64,000 nt of DNA from Caryophanales bacterium UBA6259 (GCA_002441135.1 DJVJ01000038.1:51756-115755); one strand, 5' to 3'. Shown: positions 26,196 through 34,179, counted from the first letter of the stretch. A program made the numbers and translations. Notes: a model not told the origin generated them from the letters alone.

Positions 26196-27092
26196 TTATT
26201 TTTTGACTACCGCGTGACCACCAAATTCATTTCTTAAGGCAGCTACTACTTTACCTGAGAAGGTATCCTCTTCTAATGAGCGGTAACGCATCATTAGTGA
26301 TAAGGCGATAACAGGTGCTGATGTTTGTAAATCTAACGCTGTTTCAACTGTCCATTTTCCTTCACCAGAGGAGTGCATGACACCTTTAATACTTTCAAGA
26401 CGAGGTTCTTTTGAAAAAGCATTTTCCATTAACTCCATCAACCAGCTGCGTATTACAGAGCCGTGATTCCAAACCTTAGCAACTTCTGGATAATTGTAGT
26501 CAAAAGGACTTTTTTCTAATATTTCAAATCCTTCTGCAATTGCTTGCATCATCCCATACTCAATGCCATTATGCACCATTTTTAAAAAGTGACCACTTCC
26601 GACTTTACCTGTATATAGGTAACCATTTTCAATCGATATATCTTTAAATAACGGTTCTATTTTAGAAAATACTTCTTTTGGCCCACCAATCATGGTACAT
26701 GCGCCATTTAATGCCCCTTCTGTTCCTCCACTTGTCCCTACATCCATAAAATGAATGCCTTTATCCTCTAAAGATTGTGCTCTTCTTAAAGTATCTTTGT
26801 AATTAGAATTTCCGCCATCAATAATAATATCACCTGCTGTTAAAGATGGAGCAATTTGGTCGAGTACCTGATCAATTAATTCTCCAGCAGGAATCATTAA
26901 CCAAATAACACGAGGAGAAGTTAACTGGCTGATTAAATCTTGATAGTTATTAGCTGCAATCGCTCCTTTACTTGAGAGATCTACAACTCTACTTGAATCT
27001 ATATCATATACAACAGGTTCGTGATTATGGTTTAATAAATTTAATGTGAGATTATAACCCATTTTCCCAAGCCCTATCATTCCTAACCTCAT
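26196..27092 (-). CDS. gnd: 6-phosphogluconate dehydrogenase, short (NAD-type, YqeC-like) form
   Basis: 298 aa, clearly shorter than the 470-aa NADP enzymes and matching the short class typified by B. subtilis YqeC. It starts with the Rossmann GLGKMG motif; the substrate loop is VGTSGGTEGA and the catalytic lysine block is KMVHNGIEYGMMQ. It oxidatively decarboxylates 6-phosphogluconate to ribulose 5-phosphate. A strong AGGAGG precedes the start. Upstream, an 18-bp element shared with gntK suggests common control. The rpiR gene is next on the same strand, with a terminator in between. Confidence 0.9.
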   Translation of the reverse strand: MRLGMIGLGKMGYNLTLNLLNHNHEPVVYDIDSSRVVDLSSKGAIAANNYQDLISQLTSPRVIWLMIPAGELIDQVLDQIAPSLTAGDIIIDGGNSNYKDTLRRAQSLEDKGIHFMDVGTSGGTEGALNGACTMIGGPKEVFSKIEPLFKDISIENGYLYTGKVGSGHFLKMVHNGIEYGMMQAIAEGFEILEKSPFDYNYPEVAKVWNHGSVIRSWLMELMENAFSKEPRLESIKGVMHSSGEGKWTVETALDLQTSAPVIALSLMMRYRSLEEDTFSGKVVAALRNEFGGHAVVKK

Positions 27093-27127
27093 ATATCTGC
27101 CTCCTAATTGTATTTATACAATGATAC

Positions 27128-27145
27128 TATCAAAATTTTTTTCAT
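27128..27145. promoter_or_regulatory. 18-bp operator candidate upstream of gnd
   Basis: On the minus strand it reads ATGAAAAAAATTTTGATA, differing at one position from the element before gntK. It lies 36 bp upstream of the gnd start codon, where it would overlap the promoter. Confidence 0.6.
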
Positions 27146-27182
27146 AAATCCATTAAATTGGTGAAAAATTTATTTTTTATCA

Positions 27183-27215
27183 CAAAAAAAAAACCAACCA
27201 TTTATGATTGGTTTT
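27183..27215 (-). terminator. Terminator of the rpiR gene
   Basis: On the minus strand AAAACCAATC pairs with GGTTGGTTTT across a 6-nt loop and continues into a T run. The 5' arm overlaps the rpiR stop codon. Confidence 0.85.
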
Positions 27216-28074
27216 AGAATCGTTTGATGGCAATTGCTTCACGTATTTTCTTTAGACTATTTAGTGTTTTATCCTGCAGTTTGATTGAGACGGCAATATT
27301 AATCGCATCTATAAGGGAAAGCTGGCCTAAACGTGAAGACATGGCTTCTGTTCGAAATAAAGTTTCTCTGGCAGAAGTATGTAAAACAAAATCTACTTCT
27401 TTAGATAAAGGTGATTTAAGATAATTTGTAATGCCGACTGTGGTTGCTCCATTTTCCTTAGCTAATTTAATGGCATCAATGACATCTTTATTGCTTCCGC
27501 TATGTGAGAAGGCAATAGCAATATCCTGATTTGTTAATAGTGAGGCAGACATTACTTGTAGATGAGCATCGCTGTACGCATTGCAATTTAAACCAATCCG
27601 GAAAAATTTATGATAAGCATCCAGTGCAATGATAGCTGAGCCACCAGAACCATAAAAATCAACTTTTCTTGCATGGACCAGTTTATTAACTACCTGTTCT
27701 AATATATCGTTATCAATTAAACTCAAGGTGTCTTTAATCGCCTCTACATTACTTGCGAATACCTTTTGAGCAATTATACTTATTTCATCATTTTCTGTAA
27801 TTTCCTCATGAATATGCTCGATTGGCTTAACTACTTCACTTGCTAAAGCAATTTTTAGATCCTGATAACCTCGATAGCCTAAGCGTTTACATAAACGGAA
27901 AATCGTTGCTTCAGCTACACTTAAATTTTCTGCAAGCTCGGTAATAGATAAATGAATAATTGTTTGTGGATTTTGTAATATATAATCTCCTATCTCTTTT
28001 TCTTTTGCCGTCATAGAATTATAGATTCCTCTAATTTTATTTAACGGACTATTTAGTTCCATATCGTGTGCCAT
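27214..28074 (-). CDS. RpiR/MurR-family transcriptional regulator
   Basis: 286 aa with an N-terminal RpiR-type helix-turn-helix (about residues 1-77; LSITELAENLSVAEATIFRLCKRLGY) and a C-terminal SIS sugar-phosphate isomerase-like domain (about 115-245; VDFYGSGGSAIIALD, AIAFSHSGSNKDVIDA). The SIS domain normally senses a phosphosugar, here plausibly 6-phosphogluconate or a 2-keto-3-deoxy sugar acid phosphate. The start ATG 28074 is chosen because the upstream TTG at 28089 lies in the ribosome-binding sequence itself (TTGGAGGTAG). It sits between gnd and the divergent dgoD, and probably controls both and gntK. Confidence 0.88.
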   Translation of the reverse strand: MAHDMELNSPLNKIRGIYNSMTAKEKEIGDYILQNPQTIIHLSITELAENLSVAEATIFRLCKRLGYRGYQDLKIALASEVVKPIEHIHEEITENDEISIIAQKVFASNVEAIKDTLSLIDNDILEQVVNKLVHARKVDFYGSGGSAIIALDAYHKFFRIGLNCNAYSDAHLQVMSASLLTNQDIAIAFSHSGSNKDVIDAIKLAKENGATTVGITNYLKSPLSKEVDFVLHTSARETLFRTEAMSSRLGQLSLIDAINIAVSIKLQDKTLNSLKKIREAIAIKRF

Positions 28075-28136
28075 AACTACCTCCAACAAATTTCCAAATT
28101 CTCACTAATATTGTAATGGTAGAAAATAGAATAATC

Positions 28137-28169
28137 AAATTATTTTTATCTTGCCATTGAAAATAATTT
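28137..28169. promoter_or_regulatory. Inverted repeat between rpiR and dgoD
   Basis: AAATTATTTT (28137-28146) and AAAATAATTT (28160-28169) are perfect inverted copies 13 bp apart. The right arm context TTGAAAATAATTTTA resembles the gntK/gnd operator. The site lies between divergent genes, as expected for an autoregulator, but AT-rich dyads arise easily by chance. Confidence 0.45.
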
Positions 28170-28227
28170 TATGTTTATATGTATTTAAGAGAAAAATATT
28201 TTAATATGCAAAGAAAGAGGGAGAAAG

Positions 28228-29376
28228 ATGAAAATAACTAATTTAGAGCTTTTTAAAGTTCAACCAAGATGGTTATTTCTAAAAATTGAAACAGACGAAG
28301 GGATTTCAGGATGGGGAGAACCAGTTGTAGAGGGCAGAGCGGAAACTGTAAGAGCTGCTGTTGAAGAGTTAAAGGATTATTTAATTGGCAAAGACCCATT
28401 AAGAATAAATGATATTTGGCAAGTATTATATCGTGGCGGATTTTATCGTGGTGGCCCTATTTTAATGAGTGCTATTGCTGGAATTGATCAAGCACTATGG
28501 GATATTAAAGGGAAGTATTATAATGCGCCTGTCTATGAACTATTAGGAGGTGCAGTACGAGATAAAATTAAGGTTTATTCTTGGATTGGAGGAGACCGCC
28601 CGCAAGATGTAGGGATGGAGGCAAAAAAGAAGGCTGAAGCTGGTTTTACTGCGATTAAAATGAACGGTACAGAAGAGGTTCATTATATCGATTCTTATCA
28701 AAAAATTGAAGAGACAGTTGCACGGGTTGCAGCAATTAGGGATGCAGTAGGTAAACACTTTGGTATTGGTGTAGATTTTCATGGACGTGTTCATAAAGGA
28801 ATGGCTAAAATTTTAGCAAAACAATTGGAGCCATATAATTTAATGTTTATTGAGGAGCCAGTATTATCTGAAAACAATGAAGCACTGAGAGAAATCGCTA
28901 GAAGTACCTCTACTCCAATTGCAACTGGTGAAAGAATGTTTAGTCGTTGGGACTTTAAAAAATTATTTACTGACGGTTATGTAGATATCATACAGCCAGA
29001 TTTATCTCATGCAGGTGGCATAACCGAAGTAAAACGGATTGCAGATATGGCAGAAGCATATGATGTAGCTTTGGCACCTCATTGTCCATTAGGTCCAATT
29101 GCATTAGCAGCTTCATTACAAATCGATGCAGTATCAGCTAATGCATTTATTCAAGAACAAAGCTTAGGAATTCATTATAACCAAGGAAGCGATTTACTCG
29201 ATTATTTAGTGGATCGTGACATATTTAAATATAAAGATGGCTTCGTGGAAATACCTAATGGTCCTGGATTAGGTATCGAAATTAACGAGGAAAAGGTAAG
29301 AGAGGCAGCAAAGGAAGGCCATAATTGGAAAAATCCAATTTGGAGAAATGAAGATGGAACAATAGCAGAATGGTAA
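28228..29376 (+). CDS. dgoD: D-galactonate dehydratase (enolase superfamily)
   Basis: 382 aa, the same length as E. coli DgoD. Enolase-superfamily metal ligands are Asp183 (GVDFHG), Glu209 (FIEEP) and Glu235 (TGERMF). The two catalytic histidines fall at His185 and His285 (APHCPLGP), the same numbers as in E. coli DgoD. It removes water from D-galactonate to give 2-keto-3-deoxy-D-galactonate. An epimeric aldonate as the true substrate is possible. It is transcribed away from rpiR and leads toward the first TRAP transporter, whose region starts with its own promoter. Confidence 0.88.
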   Translation: MKITNLELFKVQPRWLFLKIETDEGISGWGEPVVEGRAETVRAAVEELKDYLIGKDPLRINDIWQVLYRGGFYRGGPILMSAIAGIDQALWDIKGKYYNAPVYELLGGAVRDKIKVYSWIGGDRPQDVGMEAKKKAEAGFTAIKMNGTEEVHYIDSYQKIEETVARVAAIRDAVGKHFGIGVDFHGRVHKGMAKILAKQLEPYNLMFIEEPVLSENNEALREIARSTSTPIATGERMFSRWDFKKLFTDGYVDIIQPDLSHAGGITEVKRIADMAEAYDVALAPHCPLGPIALAASLQIDAVSANAFIQEQSLGIHYNQGSDLLDYLVDRDIFKYKDGFVEIPNGPGLGIEINEEKVREAAKEGHNWKNPIWRNEDGTIAEW

Positions 29377-29434
29377 TTCGTATATTAAAAATCAATTAGA
29401 TAATAAAGAATAAAAATAATTTTCAAAAAATATA

Positions 29435-29463
29435 TAGACGATACGAATTTTTTTTGGTAGCAT
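29435..29463 (+). promoter_or_regulatory. Candidate promoter upstream of TRAP operon 1
   Basis: TAGACG, 17 bp, TAGCAT. Each hexamer matches the sigma-A consensus at 4 of 6 positions. The whole block (TATAGAC...AATTTTTTTT) recurs with the same spacing at 32671-32699 before the second TRAP operon, which strengthens the call. Confidence 0.4.
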
Positions 29464-29576
29464 TTTATTAAGCAATAATTTTGACTTTTGTGGAAATTGT
29501 TAAAGTGTTGAGTAATTTGTGAAAAGAGAATGAAATCTTGGTATTGTCATATTTTTTTAAGCAATAAGAGAAACTT

Positions 29577-29595
29577 TGTTTGACAATATCGAACA
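29577..29595. promoter_or_regulatory. Operator candidate O1 (TRAP 1)
   Basis: TGTTTGACAATATCGAACA, an imperfect 19-bp palindrome. It is the diverged copy of 29647-29665. Confidence 0.55.
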
Positions 29596-29646
29596 TCTAA
29601 AAGGAATGTTTGATATTGTCATTTTTTTAACTAGTTTACTAAACTA

Positions 29647-29665
29647 TGTTTGATAATATCAAACA
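29647..29665. promoter_or_regulatory. Operator candidate O2 (TRAP 1)
   Basis: TGTTTGATAATATCAAACA, a perfect 19-bp palindrome. Related sequences lie before TRAP operon 2 (32861-32877) and before the unit at 40575 (40520-40538). The GTTYGATATT core resembles sites of IclR-family regulators, and an iclR gene lies at 43519. Confidence 0.65.
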
Positions 29666-29708
29666 ACTAAAAGGAGGGGATTAAATAAATTTAATTGTTT
29701 ACTTGTTT

Positions 29709-29725
29709 TTGATAACGATTACAAA
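29709..29725 (+). promoter_or_regulatory. cre-like site (CcpA) before dctP1
   Basis: TTGATAACGATTACAAA fits the consensus WTGNAARCGNWWWCAWW at all but one position. It lies about 40 bp before the dctP1 start, so CcpA could block transcription there. Confidence 0.6.
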
Positions 29726-29764
29726 ATGATTCTTCACAAATATTAAAATAATGGAGGTCGCGAA

Positions 29765-30784
29765 ATGAAAAAAGGGTTATTAGTTATGTTAAGTATCATG
29801 TTACTACTTTCTGTAGTATTAGCAGGTTGTGGTGGAAGCACTAGTACATCTACAGATGAGAAACCAAAAACGATTAAAGTAGCAAATTATTTTGCAGATG
29901 ATCATCCACAAAACATTGCTTTACTAGAAAAATTTAAGCCAATGGTAGAAGAAAAATCAGGTGGAAAATTAAAAGTTGAAATTTATAGCAATAGTAAATT
30001 AGGTGCAGAGCAGGAATTTACTGATGGAGTTCGTAATGGAACAATTGAAATGGGTATCCCAGGTATGATACTACAATCTTCAATGGCTACATTAGGGGTT
30101 CCAGAATGGCCTTTCTTATTTGAAAGCTACACACATGCTAATAAGGTGTTAAATGGACCTATCGGAGATGAATTGACAGAAGGAATGGTTGAACAATTTG
30201 GTGTTCGCCCTCTTGCATGGAGTGCTAATGGTTTCCGTGTAGTTTCTAGTAACCGTCCTATCAAATCAATGGAAGACTTTAAAGGATTCCGTTTACGTAT
30301 GCCAAACATCCCTAACTATATTGAAATGGGTCAACTATGGGGAGCAAATGTAACTCCAATGGCTATCTCTGAAGTGTTTACTGGCTTAGAGCAAAAGGTT
30401 ATTGATGGACAAGATAATCCATATGCTACATTAGTTGCATCCGGATGGCATGAAGTTCAATCTAATGTTTTACAATCTTACCACATGTTTAGTCCAAACC
30501 TTTACATTATTAATGAAAAATTCTGGCAATCACTAACTCCAGAGCAACAAGAGATTGTTGCACAAGCTTCCAAAGAAGCTGCAGATTATGAATGGCAATT
30601 GCTAGAAAGTAAAGAAGAAGAATTAAAGAAATTCTTAGAAGAAAAAGGACTTGAAATTACTATTCCTAGTGATGAATTAAAACAACAATTAAAAGATTCA
30701 GTGAAGCCAATGTATGATCGTTTCTATAAGGATTATGACTGGGCAAAGGATCTTGTTGAGCGAATCGCAGCAGAAGCAAAATAA
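29765..30784 (+). CDS. TRAP transporter substrate-binding protein 1 (DctP family lipoprotein)
   Basis: 339 aa. The signal peptide ends in a lipobox (VVLAGCG), so the mature protein is anchored by a lipidated cysteine on the outer face of the membrane. DctP-family blocks are present: ADDHPQNIALLEKF, GAEQEFTDGVRNGTIEMG and the NGFRVVSSNRPIKSMEDFKGFRLRM region with the arginine expected to bind the substrate carboxylate. Partner membrane subunits follow directly. From the island's enzymes the ligand is probably an aldonate or another sugar acid. Confidence 0.9.
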   Translation: MKKGLLVMLSIMLLLSVVLAGCGGSTSTSTDEKPKTIKVANYFADDHPQNIALLEKFKPMVEEKSGGKLKVEIYSNSKLGAEQEFTDGVRNGTIEMGIPGMILQSSMATLGVPEWPFLFESYTHANKVLNGPIGDELTEGMVEQFGVRPLAWSANGFRVVSSNRPIKSMEDFKGFRLRMPNIPNYIEMGQLWGANVTPMAISEVFTGLEQKVIDGQDNPYATLVASGWHEVQSNVLQSYHMFSPNLYIINEKFWQSLTPEQQEIVAQASKEAADYEWQLLESKEEELKKFLEEKGLEITIPSDELKQQLKDSVKPMYDRFYKDYDWAKDLVERIAAEAK

Positions 30785-30807
30785 TTCAAAATAAAGGAAT
30801 GAAATTA

Positions 30808-31317
30808 ATGAAGCGCATATTAAATATATTAGATAAAACACTAAACTATTTAATTGCTGCTGCGCTCACCTCTATGTTATTGATGGTTTTTATTAATGTG
30901 GTTTTACGTTATGCATTTGATACCGGATTAACATGGTCAGAGGAAATGTCTAGATTTGTCTTTGTATGGCTTGTCTTTTTAGGGGCTATTGCTGCCTTGA
31001 AGGATAAAATGCATTTAGGAGTGGACATTCTTGTAGCGAATGTCCCTCCCATTATACAAAAGACATTATACGTTATCAGTAATGCAGCAGTGTTATTTAC
31101 AATTTATTTGATGATTGATGGTGGCTGGAAAATGACAATACTAAATCTAGAAGTTTTAGCACCAGCAACTGGCTTACCAATGATGTATGTTTTTGGAATA
31201 CTCGTTTTCACAGGAATTGTAATGGGTTTGATAATTATTGCACAAGTAATACAAGTTCTGCGTCTTCCTAATGATAAATCGATTTATTCAAATGATCATC
31301 AACAGGGGGGACTATAA
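30808..31317 (+). CDS. TRAP transporter small membrane subunit 1 (DctQ family)
   Basis: 169 aa with four predicted transmembrane helices and the typical LTWSEEMSRFVFVWLVFLGA motif. The start ATG 30808 has AAAGGA nine bases upstream; the earlier ATG 30799 would sit directly against that sequence. It links the binding protein to the large permease subunit and ends one base before that gene begins. Confidence 0.88.
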   Translation: MKRILNILDKTLNYLIAAALTSMLLMVFINVVLRYAFDTGLTWSEEMSRFVFVWLVFLGAIAALKDKMHLGVDILVANVPPIIQKTLYVISNAAVLFTIYLMIDGGWKMTILNLEVLAPATGLPMMYVFGILVFTGIVMGLIIIAQVIQVLRLPNDKSIYSNDHQQGGL

Positions 31318-31318
31318 A

Positions 31319-32593
31319 ATGTTATTTGTATTTCTTGGAACTTTATTTGCTTTCCTGCTTATTGGTGTACCAATCGCATTTGGTCTTCTTTTAGCAGCTG
31401 TAGGTCTTATGTTTGCTATGGATATATTTGATAGTCAAATCATTGCGCAAAATCTAGTGTCTGGAGCAAATAATTTTCCTCTAATGGCTATTCCTTTCTT
31501 TATGCTTGCAGGAGAGCTAATGAATGCAGGTGGAATCTCTAAACGAATTGTTAATTTTTCAATGGCATTAGTTGGTCATATCCGTGGTGGTCTTGGTTTT
31601 GTGACCATTGTTGCAAGTGTGATGTTCGCAGGCTTATCTGGTTCAGCGGTTGCAGATACCGCGGCATTAGGGGCTATTTTGATTCCAATGATGCTAAGTA
31701 AAGGATATGATCGAAATCGTTCAACTGGACTTGTAGCTGCAGCTGGAATAATTGCTCCGATTATTCCACCAAGTATTCCAATGATTATTTTTGGTGTTGT
31801 TGGAGGAGTTTCTATTACGCAATTGTTCATGGCAGGTATTATCCCAGGTTTAATGCTTGGAATCGGGCTGATGATCGCTTGGTATCTAGTTGCACGAAAA
31901 GGAAATTATCCAACAAGTCAAAAAGCAACCCCTAGAGAAATTTTTAAGGCATTTAGGGATGCCATTTGGGCATTATTTTTACCAGCTATTATTATTGGTG
32001 GACTTCGTGGTGGAATCTTTACACCAACAGAAGCTGCAGTGGTAGCAGCAGTTTATGCCTTATTTGTTGGAATGGTCATTTATAGAGAGTTAAAGGTTCA
32101 TCAATTGGTAGAAGTGCTAGTTGCTGCTGCGAAAACTACAGGAGTAGTAATGTTTGTTGCAGCGGCAGCAATGGCGTCTGCATGGTTAATTACAGTTGCT
32201 CAACTACCAACTGAGCTTGCAGGCCTTTTAGGTGGGCTTACAAATAGTCCTACACTTGTCCTAATTCTGATTATGATTTTCTTGTTATTCTTAGGTATGG
32301 TTATGGACATGACACCAGCCATTCTTATTTTCACTCCAGTCTTCTTGCCTATGGTTGTAGAATTAGGATATAATCCAGTTTATTTTGGCTTATTAATGGT
32401 TCTGAATTTGACGATTGGTTTAATTACCCCACCAGTTGGAACTGTTCTATATGTGGGCTGTGGTATTAGCAAAATTAGTATTATGGACATAACAAAAGGG
32501 ATATGGCCGTTCTTATTGGTTGAGATTATTGTTTTATTTTTACTAGTTTTCTTCCCGCAAATAGTTACTGTTCCATTACAATGGTTTTTATAA
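31319..32593 (+). CDS. TRAP transporter large permease subunit 1 (DctM family)
   Basis: 424 aa, about 11-12 hydrophobic segments, the sodium-coupled transport subunit. Family blocks are visible: GVPIAFGLLLA near the start, PIIPPSIPMIIFG, GGIFTPTEAAVVAAVYALFVG and LITPPVGTVLYVGCG. The chosen start ATG 31319 follows a GGGGGG ribosome-binding site; a longer in-frame reading from 31271 lies within dctQ1. A terminator follows, so operon 1 is dctP1-dctQ1-dctM1. Confidence 0.9.
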   Translation: MLFVFLGTLFAFLLIGVPIAFGLLLAAVGLMFAMDIFDSQIIAQNLVSGANNFPLMAIPFFMLAGELMNAGGISKRIVNFSMALVGHIRGGLGFVTIVASVMFAGLSGSAVADTAALGAILIPMMLSKGYDRNRSTGLVAAAGIIAPIIPPSIPMIIFGVVGGVSITQLFMAGIIPGLMLGIGLMIAWYLVARKGNYPTSQKATPREIFKAFRDAIWALFLPAIIIGGLRGGIFTPTEAAVVAAVYALFVGMVIYRELKVHQLVEVLVAAAKTTGVVMFVAAAAMASAWLITVAQLPTELAGLLGGLTNSPTLVLILIMIFLLFLGMVMDMTPAILIFTPVFLPMVVELGYNPVYFGLLMVLNLTIGLITPPVGTVLYVGCGISKISIMDITKGIWPFLLVEIIVLFLLVFFPQIVTVPLQWFL

Positions 32594-32610
32594 TTGCTAA
32601 ACTAGAAGAT

Positions 32611-32644
32611 AAAGGCATTGATTTATTTCAATGTCTTTATTTTA
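32611..32644 (+). terminator. Terminator after dctM1
   Basis: AAAGGCATTGA (32611-32621) pairs with TCAATGTCTTT (32628-32638) with one G-U pair, followed by ATTTT. Confidence 0.75.
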
Positions 32645-32670
32645 ATGAAAATTTTTTTCTTAAAAATGTA

Positions 32671-32699
32671 TAGACTACTAAATTTTTTTTTGCTACTAT
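32671..32699 (+). promoter_or_regulatory. Candidate promoter upstream of TRAP operon 2
   Basis: TAGACT, 17 bp, TACTAT. The -10 matches TATAAT at 4 of 6 positions. An A-tract lies upstream and a T-tract in the spacer, exactly as at 29435-29463. Confidence 0.45.
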
Positions 32700-32860
32700 T
32701 GATGTATCGGAGATAAATTAATTGAAAATTTATTGAAGATTGATTTTTGGATTTATTTAAAAAATCATATTGTTTTTTTGATATAAATCGACATATAATT
32801 AGCATATATTAGAAAAATATTGTACAAAAATATCTGAAAATAAGTAAAATAGCGAACAGT

Positions 32861-32877
32861 GTTTTATATTATAAAAC
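32861..32877. promoter_or_regulatory. Operator candidate O3 (TRAP 2)
   Basis: GTTTTATATTATAAAAC, a perfect 17-bp palindrome. Its surroundings (ACAGTG before, CTC after) parallel those of the site at 40520-40538 and its core parallels O2. Confidence 0.6.
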
Positions 32878-32941
32878 TCCCAATCTTTAGATTAATAAAC
32901 ACTGGAATTTAACTCAATTGTTATTCATTTTTGTTGGTATT

Positions 32942-32958
32942 ATGAAAGCGCCAACAAT
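32942..32958 (+). promoter_or_regulatory. cre-like site (CcpA) before dctP2
   Basis: ATGAAAGCGCCAACAAT fits WTGNAARCGNWWWCAWW at 16 of 17 positions and lies about 45 bp before the dctP2 start, the same arrangement as at dctP1. Confidence 0.65.
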
Positions 32959-33004
32959 ATAAAATATTTTAAATTTTAAAAATTTAAATGGGGGGAATTA
33001 AAAG

Positions 33005-34051
33005 ATGAAAAAATTATTATCAATCTTAATGATCATCAGCTTAGTGTTTGTTGCACTAGCAGGCTGCAGCACTGATTCTTCAGCTCCAGCTGATAAAGCA
33101 GATGGTGGAGAGAAGAAAGAAGTTAGAACTATCCGTGCAGGTATTGGTTTACCAGAAGCTCATCCTCAATATCAAGCATTATTAAAGTGGAAAGAAATTG
33201 TTGAAGCAAAAACAAATGGTAGTGTAAAAGTTGAAACATATCATAGTGGTACTATGGGTGACGACCGTCAGATGACTGAGAAATTACAGTTAGGTGCATT
33301 AGAAGTTACAATTCCATCTACAGCACCAATGGTTAACTTCGTTAAAGAATTTGGAGTATTTGATTTCCCGTTTTTATTTGCTAACGAAGAAGTAGCTGAC
33401 TATGTACTAGATGGTCCTGTAGGTCAAGAATTACTTGATAAGTTACCAGCACAAGATTTAATTGGTTTAGCTTATTGGGAAAATGGATTCCGCAACTTAA
33501 CTAATAGCAAAAAAGAAGTTAAGTCAGTAGAAGACTTCAATGGTCTAAAAATCCGTACAATGGAAAACGAAATTCATTTAGCAGTATTTAAGGCATTAGG
33601 TGCAAACCCAACTCCAATGGCATTTACTGAATTATTTACAGCATTACAACAAGGAACTGTAGATGGACAAGAAAATCCACTAGTTACTATCTACAATTCT
33701 AAATTCTTTGAGGTTCAAGATTATCTTTCAATGACAAATCACGTATATAGCCCATTTGTATTCTTAATGAGCAAAAAGTTCTATGATGCATCTTCTGATG
33801 AAGAAAAAGAAATCTTTAAAGCTGCAGCAGAAGAAGCTCGTGATTATGAACGTCAATTAATCCGTGATGGAAATGCTGAATACCGTCAAAAGCTTACTGA
33901 TGCAGGAATGACAATTACTGACATTTCTCCAGAGGTACATCAGCAGTTAGTTGAGATTTCTTCCCCAATCGTAGATCAGTTTGCTGAAAAAGTAGGCGCT
34001 GATGTTATTGAAAAGGTGAGAAATGCGGTTAAAGAAGCAGAAGCAAAATAA
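33005..34051 (+). CDS. TRAP transporter substrate-binding protein 2 (DctP family lipoprotein)
   Basis: 348 aa with a signal peptide and lipobox (VALAGCS), then an acidic/lysine linker and the DctP fold. Conserved blocks include LPEAHPQYQALLKW, GDDRQMTEKLQLGALEV and the YWENGFRNLTNSKKEVKSVED segment. It is a paralogue of the protein at 29765 but clearly diverged, so ligands may differ. A 13-bp hairpin between it and dctQ2 may keep the binding protein in excess of the permease. Confidence 0.9.
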   Translation: MKKLLSILMIISLVFVALAGCSTDSSAPADKADGGEKKEVRTIRAGIGLPEAHPQYQALLKWKEIVEAKTNGSVKVETYHSGTMGDDRQMTEKLQLGALEVTIPSTAPMVNFVKEFGVFDFPFLFANEEVADYVLDGPVGQELLDKLPAQDLIGLAYWENGFRNLTNSKKEVKSVEDFNGLKIRTMENEIHLAVFKALGANPTPMAFTELFTALQQGTVDGQENPLVTIYNSKFFEVQDYLSMTNHVYSPFVFLMSKKFYDASSDEEKEIFKAAAEEARDYERQLIRDGNAEYRQKLTDAGMTITDISPEVHQQLVEISSPIVDQFAEKVGADVIEKVRNAVKEAEAK

Positions 34052-34101
34052 TAGAGATACACTATTAATATCAAAGATAAAACAATAAGTAATTTTTGAA
34101 C

Positions 34102-34139
34102 AGAATAGTAGATGTGTATTTATATGCATCTACTATTCT
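34102..34139 (+). terminator. Intra-operon hairpin between dctP2 and dctQ2
   Basis: AGAATAGTAGATG (34102-34114) and CATCTACTATTCT (34127-34139) form a perfect 13-bp stem. There is no T tract after it, so an RNA-stability element or partial terminator is more likely than a full terminator. Confidence 0.6.
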
Positions 34140-34179
34140 ATTAATATCTCAACTAAAGATAGAAGAGGGAGGTAGTATA

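Larger units (their letters stand above)
29540..29675. repeat. Imperfect tandem duplication in the TRAP 1 control region
   Basis: Unit A 29540-29605 and unit B 29612-29675 align along their length: GRTATTGTCAT, a T run, a diverged middle, then TTTGAYAATATCRAACAWCTAAAAGGA. The period is 72 bp. Each unit ends with a palindrome and a CTAAAAGGA tail. Unit B contains TTGTCA-18-TAAACT, a possible promoter directly before its palindrome. Confidence 0.75.
29377..29764. other. 388-bp control region before the first TRAP operon
   Basis: No convincing coding frame. It contains a sigma-A-like promoter (29435-29463), an imperfect tandem duplication of about 65 bp (29540-29605 and 29612-29675), two palindromic operator candidates inside the duplicated units, a cre-like site (29709-29725) and the dctP ribosome-binding site. 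A T-rich/A-rich element at 29411-29430 resembles the dyad before dgoD. Confidence 0.6.
32594..33004. other. 411-bp control region before the second TRAP operon
   Basis: Holds the terminator of operon 1 (32611-32644), a sigma-A-like promoter (32671-32699), a long AT-rich leader, a 17-bp perfect palindrome (32861-32877), a cre-like site (32942-32958) overlapped by a TTGTTGG/CCAACAA dyad (32931-32937, 32951-32957), and a GGGGGG ribosome-binding site. I see no coding frame. Confidence 0.6.

Noticed and set aside
29582..29631. GACAATATC...GATATTGTC stem followed by Ts, taken at first for a terminator
   Set aside because: The stem arises because the end of repeat unit A and the start of unit B are inverted relatives. 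No gene lies upstream that needs a terminator there, and the tandem-repeat explanation covers the whole region. A terminator or attenuator role is still possible.
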